Source: SAR324 cluster bacterium (lineage in GTDB: Bacteria > SAR324 > NAC60-12). From it: a stretch of 64,000 nucleotides of DNA. Both the position numbers and the translations under genes were made by a program. A model generated the notes under the pieces. That model was given only the letters and a program-made list of their open reading frames with translations, made no database searches and had not been told where the DNA came from. The DNA lies in assembly GCA_015232315.1 (NCBI GenBank), contig JADFZZ010000004.1:115414-179413 (forward strand). Direction: 5' to 3'. The stretch's first letter is position 1; every line of letters starts with the position of its first letter. Positions 9,133 to 17,563 of this stretch are shown here, in pieces.

Positions 9133-11151
9133 TTACAGGGTGCGGACACAGCGTACATATTCAACAGTTCCATAGGTACCACCTGGAATTGCACTGAGAG
9201 AAGAAGTATTAATAACTAAAGGTTTACTACCAGCCCATGACATAGTGGATGATAAAAGGTTACTCGCACTTGAAAAGAACGTTGTATCAATAGCTGGAAT
9301 TGCGTGAGTTCCTGAATTGGTGATGGTGAGAGAATATAGTTCAATAATATTAGGCATTCGCCAGTCTGAGAACCCCCCTAATGTCAAACCTTCACAATAA
9401 TTAAGAGCGTTGTCAAAGTGTAAATTAGAAGTTCCGGACTCCCACATCAATCCCCGTGAAGAGTCTGTTACTGTTCCAGTTTCTGTGCCAGTTCCTGCTG
9501 TATAGACCCCATTACCGATGGGACCACCTGTAACACAGTGTACCCCATAGGAATTAGTTTTGGCTTGAAACTGAATTTCTGGATCGTTGCCTGCGCCAAG
9601 TTTAATATAATATGCAATGGTTGTAGGATTAGCTGAATCAGAAATAGAAGTCCAATAATATGTCCTACCTCCGGATATTCCCCCATTGTTTGAGTTAAAA
9701 CTTGCTATAGTCCAAATTTCAATACTAGACGGTAGCCTCCATGTATATCCAGCCAAGGACAAGCTTGTGCAATAAGGACCTGCCGCAGACCATTGGTAAT
9801 TGTTTCCATCATCTGTTTTTTGCCATATCAGCCCTGTTACGTTATCTGTAATCGTTCCATCTGAGTTATCAGTATATGAACGGGGATTGATGGAATAATC
9901 ATGATCTTCTCCAAAAATAAGGGTCGCGGAAGCTGGGTGTCCTGTATCAGGCAATCCACCATAGTCTATGAATGCGACACTGGCAGCAGTTGTACTTTCT
10001 CCAGTCGCATTTTTGGTGAATACCAGCAGATAATTTGCGCTATTTGGTATGACTGTATTGGATGGAAATGTGTATGTATAAGTAGCACTCCCATTTGCGG
10101 TAATTGTGGTGATAGCTGTTGTACTTTGTTTGATGACGTTACTGCTCCCCCAATAAAGCACATATTGGTTGATCGTGCTTTCACTGCTGGCTTTGGTAAT
10201 CGTGACCGGACCTCCTAGCTTTCCCAATAAAGAGTTTGTATCTTTAAACTCCACTTTGGTCGCTGTAACTGAAGGAGCGGCAATATCATTATCAGTGTTG
10301 GTTACACTCACATCACTGGGATTGAGTCCACTATAGTTAAGGTCACTGGAAGTGGCTGCTGCTAATATAATGGTGTAGGCAATATCACCATCCACCACAG
10401 CGTCATCAACACCTGTGACTGTGACAGTTTGGGCAATGCTGTAATTACTGGAAGTAAACGTCAATGTACTGATTGAGACAGTCCCTTCTGCTGTGTTGCT
10501 ACTGCTGACTGGAATGGTCACATTCGCTTCAGGTTTGCTGTTGAGTTTTACGGTAAAGGTTGATGTCCCCCCTGCTTCAGTCGTGTTCCCACTAATGGAA
10601 CTCACTGTAATGCCTGCAGTTCCAGTTGTAGTAGAAACTGTTGTGGTTGTTACAGTTCCAGTTGTAGTAGAATCAGTTGTAGTAGAATCAGTTGTAGTAG
10701 AATCAGTTGTAGTAGAATCAGTTGTAGTAGATGTTGTGTCAACAGGATTAATCACAATTTCCTGTGTCAATTCATCTTTTGTTTCTGATGGACTTGTTAA
10801 ATCACCAAGTAACGGGATTGAACTTGGTTGATTAAATTTTACTTTGATTTTTATATTAGATGTTCCTTTGGTTTTTTGAAGTTGAAGATCCTCTCCCAGA
10901 ACGAAACTAACAGCACATGCATCACTATCATCACATTCAGAAATTTTTGATCCATCCTTATACCATTCTATAAATTCATAGACAGAATCTGATGCATCAA
11001 AAACAACAGTTTCTCCTGAAATCACTTCACTTTTCTCTGATTTTAAAAGTGCTTTTGCTTTCTGATCCTCAGAACAACCTGCAACAGTCACCAGAATAAA
11101 TATGATTCCACCTAAAAATAAATATTGATCGACTAATTTTATGAAGTTCAT
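9133..11151 (-). CDS. Surface lipoprotein with Thr-rich repeat linker, Calx-beta-like and two DUF1566 domains
   Basis: A 672-residue predicted lipoprotein: an N-terminal signal ending in lipobox VAGC (Cys26). Next come an Ig/PKD-like region (about 30-125), a Ser/Thr linker made of DSTTT units, and a Calx-beta-like domain (about 175-285; FTVKLNSKPEANVTIPVSSS, NYSIAQTVTVTGVDDAVVDG). The C-terminal half has two DUF1566 (Lcl C-terminal-like) units. They are marked by DNVTGLIWQKTDD..WRLPSSIEIWT..GVHCVTG and by DSSRGLMWESG..DWRMPNIIELYS..VRCVRTL. Start ATG 11151 follows GGAGAATCT. It is probably displayed on the cell surface and may bind or adhere; the ligand is unknown. It has no partner genes nearby. 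The repeat linker may vary in length between strains. Confidence 0.8.
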   Translation of the reverse strand: MNFIKLVDQYLFLGGIIFILVTVAGCSEDQKAKALLKSEKSEVISGETVVFDASDSVYEFIEWYKDGSKISECDDSDACAVSFVLGEDLQLQKTKGTSNIKIKVKFNQPSSIPLLGDLTSPSETKDELTQEIVINPVDTTSTTTDSTTTDSTTTDSTTTDSTTTGTVTTTTVSTTTGTAGITVSSISGNTTEAGGTSTFTVKLNSKPEANVTIPVSSSNTAEGTVSISTLTFTSSNYSIAQTVTVTGVDDAVVDGDIAYTIILAAATSSDLNYSGLNPSDVSVTNTDNDIAAPSVTATKVEFKDTNSLLGKLGGPVTITKASSESTINQYVLYWGSSNVIKQSTTAITTITANGSATYTYTFPSNTVIPNSANYLLVFTKNATGESTTAASVAFIDYGGLPDTGHPASATLIFGEDHDYSINPRSYTDNSDGTITDNVTGLIWQKTDDGNNYQWSAAGPYCTSLSLAGYTWRLPSSIEIWTIASFNSNNGGISGGRTYYWTSISDSANPTTIAYYIKLGAGNDPEIQFQAKTNSYGVHCVTGGPIGNGVYTAGTGTETGTVTDSSRGLMWESGTSNLHFDNALNYCEGLTLGGFSDWRMPNIIELYSLTITNSGTHAIPAIDTTFFSSASNLLSSTMSWAGSKPLVINTSSLSAIPGGTYGTVEYVRCVRTL
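10661..10735 (-). repeat. In-frame 15-bp tandem repeat coding DSTTT units
   Basis: The unit GTTGTAGTAGAATCA (plus strand) occurs four times without change from 10661 to 10720, followed by a diverged fifth unit. Its length is a multiple of three, so copy-number change alters the linker length of the lipoprotein without shifting frame. Confidence 0.9.
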
Positions 11152-11416
11152 AGATTCTCCATTTGTTACAAGTTGTGATTTACTGGACTCTTGAAATTAA
11201 CCGATCATGAAAATACTCGATTTTTCGAAAAATAAGATAGGTTCTGTTGACATTTCAAACGTCTGTTTGATGTATTACAAATATTTTGAATATTAGCAAT
11301 TATATTGTGGAAAAGGGCTACCAACTTAACCCGATACAGATGTTCATAAAATTGTAGACAAAATTGTACGTCTCGCCTGACCTTGCGTGGGTTCTCTAAT
11401 TCATTGAATTTACAAA

Positions 11417-11854
11417 GTGTATCGGCTTACGTTGATAGCCCAGCCTGTGGACAATCTTGGATACTACTGGTTCAAGGCCTTTGTAAAAAACCCGACTCTG
11501 CAATCTATCGGTTTTGTTGCTCATGCCGCCGCGGAGGTTGGTGCGGCTCAACATACCTGGAACACCATGGGCAACTATCATGTGGAATATGAAGAATGGG
11601 CGGAAGACCACCATTTCAGTGATAACCTTGGAGATTTTGACAGAGTCCATGAGATGTTAAAAAACTATAGCACCAGCAAAGGTTTTCGGGTGACACTGAC
11701 TCAAACCGCCCAGGAATCCTATGCTCATGCAGAACCATTGTTCAACGCCTCCAATGCGGCGCGACTGAATGCCGCCCGTGATATGGCCCCCATGAGCATT
11801 GCCACCATCGTGACAGTATGGACCAAAGCCGTCAATAAACTGTACGGTGAGTGA
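11417..11854 (+). pseudogene. Orphan reading frame, probably 3' remnant of a larger gene
   Basis: The frame encodes about 145 residues with natural-looking composition (hydrophobic helices, FVAHAAAEVGAAQHTWNTMG, ending TVWTKAVNKLYGE). It lacks a convincing start: an in-frame stop lies at 11405-11407, the first possible start is GTG 11417, and no ribosome site precedes it. The upstream 265 bases hold no matching coding sequence in the other frames that I can recognise. It may be the C-terminal end left after a deletion, or a short gene with a weak start. I do not recognise the family. It sits between the leftward lipoprotein and the fiber-like gene. Confidence 0.4.
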
Positions 11855-12035
11855 TTTTCAGGCAAACCGGAGAAGTCCCTTTCACTCCTCCTCAAACTAT
11901 TCCGGTTTTCATCGGTTTCCTCTCTTTACAATTCCTGTTTTATTCTGCTATATCTCTCTTTAGATCACTGCAATAAGATTGTTTTTGTTGCATATAGCCG
12001 ATCATTTTGAGATACCGACAACAATGGAGAGTTTT

Positions 12036-12956
12036 ATGACAGAATACTCACCGGATCAGTATGAACAACTGGAAGGACGAATTAAGCAAATAGAACAGGA
12101 AAGCCGTAAAAAAAGATGGTTTCATCTTCCCTCCACAATTTTGGGAATTGTGATCTGCACCGTATTTTTGTCCATTCTGGGATACGCAAATACTCCGTCC
12201 AGTGTCAGTCGTACTGATTTTACAGCGGGGTCTGTCATCAGTTCTTCCAATATCAATTCCCAGTTCAACACCATTTACAGTGCGGTGAATGAACTACTGA
12301 CAAAAATTCAAATCGTAGGCAGCAGCATTAATGTTACCGGAAATCCCGCAATTACGGGAAACACAGCCATCATGGGGAATCTTTCCGCAACAGGAGTCGT
12401 CACGCTGAGCGACACCACCCAATCTACGTCCAAAGACACAGGCAGTGTTATCATGGAGGGCGGACTGGGGGTTGAAAAAGATATCTTTGCGGGAGGCGTG
12501 ATCTCAGGAAAACCAAGATATCTGGTTAAAGCCGTACTGACTAATAACTTTTCAGTTACCAGTTCCCTGACAAAAATCCCGTTCAACAAAGTGGATGGCT
12601 ATGGTTTTGAAAGTGGCGGTTCTTATTGGGATATCGCGAACAGCCGGTTTGTAGCGCCTTTTGACGGATACTATCAGGTTTCAGCATTGATTACCCAAGG
12701 ATTGCCAACAGGAACATCTGGTAATTCATGGTTTTTGCAGGTTAGGCAGAATGTCAGTGCCGACCTTGTCATTTATGCAGCGACACCAGCCAATGTTACC
12801 GGTAATTATCTGACGTTATCAGCGAACTCCATATTAAAGTTAGTCAAAGATGATTATCTGGAGTTTCATACATATCTAGCCAGCGGAACGCTTTCAACAT
12901 TAAGTGCGAACAATTCCTTTCAAAGTGTGACAGTGGAATACCTGGGCGCCTATTGA
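12036..12956 (+). CDS. Membrane-anchored fiber-like protein with C1q/TNF-like head
   Basis: A 306-residue protein. Residues 5-28 are charged and helical, and residues 33-51 form one hydrophobic segment (signal anchor or signal peptide). A low-complexity stalk follows, rich in N, G and T (NVTGNPAITGNTAIMGNLSATG). DTTQSTSKDTGSVIMEGG then GLGVEKDIFAGG matches the repeat seen in phage tail-fiber shafts. The last ~140 residues resemble a C1q-like jelly roll (FVAPFDGYYQVSALI, LKLVKDDYLEFHTYL, ending SFQSVTVEYLGAY). ATG 12036 is chosen because GGAGAG lies five bases upstream; earlier ATG 12024 overlaps that site. It leads a three-gene set with a parvulin that could fold it. Probably a trimeric surface or periplasmic adhesin; this is inference. 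Confidence 0.7.
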   Translation: MTEYSPDQYEQLEGRIKQIEQESRKKRWFHLPSTILGIVICTVFLSILGYANTPSSVSRTDFTAGSVISSSNINSQFNTIYSAVNELLTKIQIVGSSINVTGNPAITGNTAIMGNLSATGVVTLSDTTQSTSKDTGSVIMEGGLGVEKDIFAGGVISGKPRYLVKAVLTNNFSVTSSLTKIPFNKVDGYGFESGGSYWDIANSRFVAPFDGYYQVSALITQGLPTGTSGNSWFLQVRQNVSADLVIYAATPANVTGNYLTLSANSILKLVKDDYLEFHTYLASGTLSTLSANNSFQSVTVEYLGAY

Positions 12957-12993
12957 ACCACATCTTCCAACTCACAACACAAAAAAGAAACCT

Positions 12994-14319
12994 ATGACAA
13001 ACTGGAAATTGCTATGGATCGTATGTCTGCTGTGGATGATTCCCTGCTCAATGCTCATGGGACAGACTCTTCCGTCAACGTCGGAAAAAGTCGCGACGGT
13101 TAATGGGTTTGTGATCAGTTCCAAAGCGTTTCTGGTTTTGGAATCTTATCTTCAGAAAACACGTGAATTCACCAACCGGAAAGATCTGCTGGACAGTCTG
13201 ATCATCAATCACCTGCTCGCTGAAAAAGCCGCTAAAGCCTTGCCCGCAGAACAGTTGTGGGATGACACGTCCAGACAGCGTTTTGAGCAGGATTATCAAT
13301 CCGTGATGATTCATGCGCGTGACACACTTAAAATTCCATTCTCCAAACAGGAGGCCCTGGTGTTTCTGGCGGCACCACCCAAAATTCCGGAAACCCGGTT
13401 GATCGCGTTGATGGACAAACTAAAAAATCCGGAGGCACTAATCCAGCAAGACCTTAGGGATCAATTGCTCCATCAGCCGGAAACCCGTAAAATCAACTTA
13501 TTGACTTATGCTTTTACTGCTCAACCCACACAACATATCACCCTGTATGATGTGATTCAGCATGAAAATCCGCATGGCATGGCTGAAATCCGGAATGGCA
13601 ACATGGCCTATCTCCAGTCCCAGACACTGGATCTGTATTTTCAGCGACATCTGCGCTATTGGGCACAGTCAGCCAAAAATCCGGAACATGCGTTGTTTGC
13701 GGAACTGGAACCGTTGGTGAGTGACCGTTACATTGCGGAGCATTATCTCAACCATCTGGGCTTGAATCCCGGATTCAAGGAGGACAGGACGGTGATCAAA
13801 AAACGTGCTAAAGCCATTCCCGGGTCAGAAATAGAAACGCATTTCCGTAACAATGCTGAACGCTACACGCATGTGCAGGAAGTTCACGCCCGGCATATCC
13901 TCCTGGCTCAACAGGATACCGCCGATGACGTGTATCAGAAACTCATGGACGGTGCTGATTTTTCTGAGATGGTCCGACAGTATTCCCTTGCGCCAGACAA
14001 GAATAAACCTGTTCCCGGACAACTTGAACCCCTGTTCAATAAAGCTGATGGAAGTCTGCCGTTTTTGCACAAGATTTGTTTGATTCAGCCTGAAGGCGTC
14101 ATTTCACGTTCCATCCGTTCACCCGAAGGCTATGAAATTGTGCTGGTGGATAAACGCATCGAAGGCCTCCGTCCGTTGGATGAAGCCCTGATTGGTGAAA
14201 TTTCCAAAGAATTGGCCCTGGTGGCCTTGCGTCGTGACACTGAAAACCTCCGCAAAGACCTGTCCAGTCACTCTAAAATTGAGATCAATCAGTCTTTTCT
14301 GAAAGAATCCACCAAATGA
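12994..14319 (+). CDS. Periplasmic parvulin-type peptidyl-prolyl isomerase (SurA/PrsA-like)
   Basis: A 441-residue secreted protein with an N-terminal signal (LLWIVCLLWMIPCSMLMGQ). The N-terminal region is SurA/PrsA-like (VATVNGFVISSKAFLVLESYL). A long helical chaperone segment follows. A parvulin domain lies at about 285-385 (VHARHILLAQQDTADDVYQKL, GADFSEMVRQYS, RSPEGYEIVLVDKRIEG). Proteins of this family help outer-membrane or secreted proteins fold and isomerise X-Pro bonds. The gene lies 37 bases behind the fiber-like gene and overlaps the next gene by ATGA, suggesting one transcript and possibly a dedicated client. Several substitutions in the parvulin core leave catalytic activity uncertain; a chaperone role is safer. 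Confidence 0.8.
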   Translation: MTNWKLLWIVCLLWMIPCSMLMGQTLPSTSEKVATVNGFVISSKAFLVLESYLQKTREFTNRKDLLDSLIINHLLAEKAAKALPAEQLWDDTSRQRFEQDYQSVMIHARDTLKIPFSKQEALVFLAAPPKIPETRLIALMDKLKNPEALIQQDLRDQLLHQPETRKINLLTYAFTAQPTQHITLYDVIQHENPHGMAEIRNGNMAYLQSQTLDLYFQRHLRYWAQSAKNPEHALFAELEPLVSDRYIAEHYLNHLGLNPGFKEDRTVIKKRAKAIPGSEIETHFRNNAERYTHVQEVHARHILLAQQDTADDVYQKLMDGADFSEMVRQYSLAPDKNKPVPGQLEPLFNKADGSLPFLHKICLIQPEGVISRSIRSPEGYEIVLVDKRIEGLRPLDEALIGEISKELALVALRRDTENLRKDLSSHSKIEINQSFLKESTK

Positions 14320-15017
14320 ACAAAAACCATCTCATGAAATATTTATTGTTTGCCGCCTTAACCGGATTGTTGTGTTTTCTGGGTTGGGAGTTCTGGCAAA
14401 GTGGCCAAGCTCCGGAATCCATGCAGGAAACTGCCAGACCGGTTGAAACAACAGCCAAACCGCAGTCTGACTTGTCCAGGCCCTCAGCGTTCCCCCGCTC
14501 GGAATCATCAACCGTATCTGCCGGAAAGGTTATTGATGATGAGACTGATTCCCCGCCGACAGCAACTTCATCTGCTGAGACAGAAACAGCACAGGAGGAC
14601 TTGCTCTATGGCTGGGGTGGTGAAGAGGAGGACGAAGAGAACAATACCGACTCAGGTGAGGGGAAACAGAGCCGTGAAGAACAACTGGTACGGCAGATTC
14701 AGGCGAATCTGGAAGTGGGTGAAACCCGAATGCCCTCACTCTCGACACCTCCAGAACGCATCTTTGTTCCAGACGAAAAAGCAATGAAGGATAAAGATGA
14801 ATATCTGCGGCAACAAACTTCAGCACACCAGAATGCCCTGAAAAAAATGCAGGCCGCGTTTGAAGAACGTATCAAAACCACCAAAGACAATATTGAACAG
14901 GCTGAAAAAGATGGATCCCGGACCTTCAATGAAATCGAAGAAGCCAAAGAATCGCTAACCATCATGGAAGCCGCACAGAAAAAAATCCAGCAGGCCAACC
15001 AACGATATCCTGATTGA
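14316..15017 (+). CDS. Single-pass membrane protein with acidic linker and C-terminal coiled coil
   Basis: A 233-residue protein of unrecognised family. Residues 7-27 (MKYLLFAALTGLLCFLGWEFW) form one membrane segment. Residues 30-125 are a disordered P/S/T- and E/D-rich linker with an acidic run (GGEEEDEENNTDSGEG). Residues 155-233 are a strongly charged coiled coil with K/E heptads. Start ATG 14316 overlaps the parvulin stop by four bases, so the two are translationally coupled. The topology suggests a periplasm-spanning linker or tether that works with the parvulin. No enzymatic motif is seen. Confidence 0.65.
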   Translation: MNKNHLMKYLLFAALTGLLCFLGWEFWQSGQAPESMQETARPVETTAKPQSDLSRPSAFPRSESSTVSAGKVIDDETDSPPTATSSAETETAQEDLLYGWGGEEEDEENNTDSGEGKQSREEQLVRQIQANLEVGETRMPSLSTPPERIFVPDEKAMKDKDEYLRQQTSAHQNALKKMQAAFEERIKTTKDNIEQAEKDGSRTFNEIEEAKESLTIMEAAQKKIQQANQRYPD

Positions 15018-15028
15018 TCTTTCTGAAC

Positions 15029-15043
15029 GGCTCTGTCAGAGCC
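15029..15043. terminator. Short hairpin between convergent genes
   Basis: GGCTC / GAGCC arms pair around a five-base centre, or seven pairs if the loop closes to one base. It sits exactly where the rightward coiled-coil gene meets the leftward pseudopilin gene and overlaps the last codons of the latter. No T-run follows on either strand, so terminator function is uncertain. Confidence 0.35.
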
Positions 15044-15551
15044 ACAATCCACACCATTCAAATTTTTCAGGTGATTCTTCGGGATAGATTCGGATCTGAA
15101 TCAGGAGGCATCCGGGAACATTGCCTTCTACCTGAATTTTTTCAAAAGTAATCTCAGCGACATTTTCCAGAATGGTCTGAAAATTACCGGAACCTGCCCG
15201 TCGAAGTAGTTTTTGCTGTTCGGTATCAAAGCGATATTCCAGATGTTCCCGGGTATCCTGAAAATCTCCATCTTCGTTAAAATCAGCCTCGAAGACAAGT
15301 ACGCCCGAAACTACGCTAAAACCTGAAGCAGGATGTTCCATGCCATAACCAGCTTGCAGAAGTTCTGCTTTCAAGACCATCATCATTCGGTCAATTTCCA
15401 TGTTCCGGGAGCTTTGCTGTGTTTGATCAACCATGATTTCATGCAGGATGCCGGCAGGTTGCTGAAACATCCACAGCAGAAAAATACCAATCGTCATCGC
15501 AAACATCACTTCCAGCAGGCTCATGCCCGCAATCAGTCGATTCTGTTTCAT
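15036..15551 (-). CDS. Prepilin-like protein, PilW/GspJ type
   Basis: A 171-residue type IV pilin-like protein. A short basic leader (MKQNRLIAG) precedes MSLLEVMFAMTIGIFLLW, the class III signal with Glu at +5 and a hydrophobic helix, as cleaved by a PilD-type peptidase. The C-terminal part has PilW-like features (EIDRMMMVLKAELLQAGYG, a DFNEDGDFQDTREHLEYRF strand region). ATG 15551 overlaps the stop of the preceding pseudopilin by four bases. It is the last gene of the XPB-Bax1-pseudopilin set. Such minor pilins prime assembly of type IV pili or type II secretion pseudopili. PilW versus GspJ cannot be settled here. Confidence 0.75.
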   Translation of the reverse strand: MKQNRLIAGMSLLEVMFAMTIGIFLLWMFQQPAGILHEIMVDQTQQSSRNMEIDRMMMVLKAELLQAGYGMEHPASGFSVVSGVLVFEADFNEDGDFQDTREHLEYRFDTEQQKLLRRAGSGNFQTILENVAEITFEKIQVEGNVPGCLLIQIRIYPEESPEKFEWCGLWL

Positions 15552-15961
15552 GGAAGAGCATCGGGAAGAGTGAGTTGCCATTGATCCACCAGTTCTGGTC
15601 CAGATTGCAACGACATGGTCAGTCGTCTGGAATTCTGGCCGGAGTCCTCCGAAAGATTCCAACTCAATTCCGCGGGTTGTCCCTGCGGTGTCTCAAGCTT
15701 CATCTGACCGCTGAGCACCTCATTTCCCAGTTGTTCCATGATCTCCCTGTTCCAGTTTTCCCGCTGGCTCAGTACCCAATGCGCCTGATTCTCGATTTTT
15801 CGCTGATCTGCGGTATTGGCGACCAACGTTACAATTCCCAACAATCCCGTGACCAGAATCACCGACATGAACATCACTTCAATCAGCGTCATGCCTTTAT
15901 TGTGGTAATATTTCAGTTTGGCGGATTTTTCCAATGGGGCTGACCACAATCTGAACCTCAT
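15548..15961 (-). CDS. Prepilin-like protein, PilV/GspI type
   Basis: A 137-residue protein with a prepilin signal: a basic leader ending HNKG, then MTLIEVMFMSVILVTGLLG with Glu at +5. PilV proteins carry the same V-x-L-V-T-G-L-L-G pattern. The remaining ~90 residues form a small globular domain. ATG 15961 gives a 23-residue leader and overlaps the upstream gene by 65 bases; a TTG at 15934 would shorten the leader. It overlaps the next gene by ATGA. It probably joins the GspH-like and PilW-like proteins in a minor-pilin tip complex. Confidence 0.75.
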   Translation of the reverse strand: MRFRLWSAPLEKSAKLKYYHNKGMTLIEVMFMSVILVTGLLGIVTLVANTADQRKIENQAHWVLSQRENWNREIMEQLGNEVLSGQMKLETPQGQPAELSWNLSEDSGQNSRRLTMSLQSGPELVDQWQLTLPDALP

Positions 15962-16334
15962 AATTTGCGGATTGAAGCGTTAATGTGCCACCAGCGGCAA
16001 ACCCAGATGGACTGAATGACGGCCAGCGAGTTGCCTGAATCCGGATGTCTTCAGGCAGGGATTCCCAAACCTGTCGGGTGTTGTCTGATGTTCCGAGTGC
16101 CTGAATGATGATTTGCTGATTATCCTCACGAACCTGGTGGGAACTCAACCGGGTCAAGGCCAAAAGCTGAGCATGGGCCAGGGCATCCCGAACCATGCGA
16201 ATCTGCTGACTCAGATGCTGACGCTCCAACCAGGGATCCCAAACGCCGGTGGTCATACTCATCAGAACGCCGGAGATTGCCAGAACCAGCATGAGTTCCA
16301 CCAAAGTGAAGCCTGAGAATTTCTGTGACATCAT
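15897..16334 (-). CDS. Prepilin-like protein, GspH/FimT type
   Basis: A 145-residue pseudopilin. The prepilin signal MMSQKFSG is followed by FTLVELMLVLAISGVLMSM, with the +5 Glu. The C-terminal domain carries the GspH/FimT hallmark near residue 105 (FSPSGFAAGGTLTL). Members sit at the tip of type IV pili or type II pseudopili, and FimT-type proteins of some bacteria bind DNA during uptake (family knowledge; not shown here). It overlaps the Bax1-like gene by four bases (16331-16334) and the PilV-like gene by 65 bases, so it belongs to the same transcript as the helicase pair. Confidence 0.8.
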   Translation of the reverse strand: MMSQKFSGFTLVELMLVLAISGVLMSMTTGVWDPWLERQHLSQQIRMVRDALAHAQLLALTRLSSHQVREDNQQIIIQALGTSDNTRQVWESLPEDIRIQATRWPSFSPSGFAAGGTLTLQSANYEVQIVVSPIGKIRQTEILPQ

Positions 16335-17563
16335 TTTTGCCCGAAAACATTGGACTGCCAGGTTTCCAGCACTGGCCGGAGTTTGTCAGGAGTCGGCATT
16401 TCCCGAAACAAAAATCCATATTTTTTGAAATAGTCCGAACGTTCCACTATTTCCGCAATTGCAGGTTCTTTCAGTAGTTTTTTTGCCACACCCAGAATGA
16501 GTGGCGCCGAAGCAGATAATTCCAGTTGTCTCAATCGCTGTGTCAATGGCGAGGCATGCCAGGCGTGGAATAACTCCAGGGCAACCTGTTGTTTTGTTGA
16601 ATGCGTCAGCGTGTAGTCCGGAAAACAATAATGACTGCCACTGAGCGGAACAAAATTAACAGCAGGCTCGATTTTCCATTGAGGCAGAGATTTTTCCAGC
16701 GTTTGCTCCAGCAAGGCAATGTCTTCAGGGACATAAGACAGAAACTGGTGATAATGCGATTTGATTCCGCAGTTCTGGTCTAACGTGAGTTGAGCCGGTT
16801 TGCCTTTTTTGATGCTGATTTCCGCAGAGAGACTCCAGGCTTGTTGATGCAATACCGCAGGGAAAAACCAGGCCAGATTCTGTCCATATTTTTGGGTTTG
16901 CATGAACAGACTGAGCGGTCCATCAATTTCAATCACCCAGGTGTTTTCTTCCCGGGAAATGGTTGCCAGCAGTTGATGAAATCTCAGATATTTGAATAAT
17001 TGGCGCATATCCGCGGTTCCGGAATCAGGCAGGGACAGTTTCAGTTTGTCGCAATAAAACAAGAGTCCCTGAACCTGCGCGCAATTGTAGCGATGCAGTA
17101 ATCCTTCAGGTGAGATTTTTTTAAATTCGAGCATTTTTTGACAGGGGGGCAGATCCTGATACAGGGATTCAGCCAATTGTTCAGGGGTTTGATCGAAGGC
17201 CCGGGCGACTTGCTGTTGATATTCTTCCAGCGAAAATTCATCTTTCCGGGACAGCAACTGGCTGGTATGGCTAAACACTTTTTTACGCCATTCCAGGAGT
17301 TCAGTGTTGGTGCCTGTTTCAAATTCGGTGCGATCCATCAACAGTTTTTGCAGTCCGCGGGCCACCATGCCATGTCCCCTGAATTCACCGGCGATCATCT
17401 CCATGTCTGATTCCAGAGCTTCACGGGTTTCGCCGATATTTTGCGCAAACAATTCAAGGAGGCGTTCAGCCCAATCCAGCAGTTGTACATCACGGGGGTC
17501 CACAAATCGTGAAGTGATACGGTTTTTATAGATTCGGTAATTCAGGAGATCTTTGGTAAGCAC
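16331..17563 (-). CDS. DUF790 / Bax1-like nuclease, partner of XPB helicase
   Basis: About 410 residues of the DUF790 family. Archaeal Bax1 binds XPB helicase and acts as a structure-specific endonuclease. The N-terminus LTKDLLNYRIYKNRITSRFVD matches the family start (L-x-x-R-x-x-x-G-x-I-x-P-R-F). A C-terminal nuclease-like region holds FPDYTL, in line with a PD-(D/E)xK-type core. GTG 17563 is chosen because family members begin there; ATG 17623 would add 20 residues that lie over the helicase C-terminus. The gene overlaps the XPB-like gene by 38 bases (or 98) and the GspH-like gene by four. The helicase-nuclease pairing supports a role in opening and cutting damaged or foreign DNA. Confidence 0.8.
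   Translation of the reverse strand: MLTKDLLNYRIYKNRITSRFVDPRDVQLLDWAERLLELFAQNIGETREALESDMEMIAGEFRGHGMVARGLQKLLMDRTEFETGTNTELLEWRKKVFSHTSQLLSRKDEFSLEEYQQQVARAFDQTPEQLAESLYQDLPPCQKMLEFKKISPEGLLHRYNCAQVQGLLFYCDKLKLSLPDSGTADMRQLFKYLRFHQLLATISREENTWVIEIDGPLSLFMQTQKYGQNLAWFFPAVLHQQAWSLSAEISIKKGKPAQLTLDQNCGIKSHYHQFLSYVPEDIALLEQTLEKSLPQWKIEPAVNFVPLSGSHYCFPDYTLTHSTKQQVALELFHAWHASPLTQRLRQLELSASAPLILGVAKKLLKEPAIAEIVERSDYFKKYGFLFREMPTPDKLRPVLETWQSNVFGQK

Noticed and set aside
10493-10831. Val-rich plus-strand frame (VVVESVVVESVVVE)
   Set aside because: It is the antisense reading of the 15-bp DSTTT repeat in the lipoprotein gene.
11864-11908. AAACCGGA / TCCGGTTT arms after the orphan frame as a terminator
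   Set aside because: The 29-base loop is too long and no T-run follows directly.
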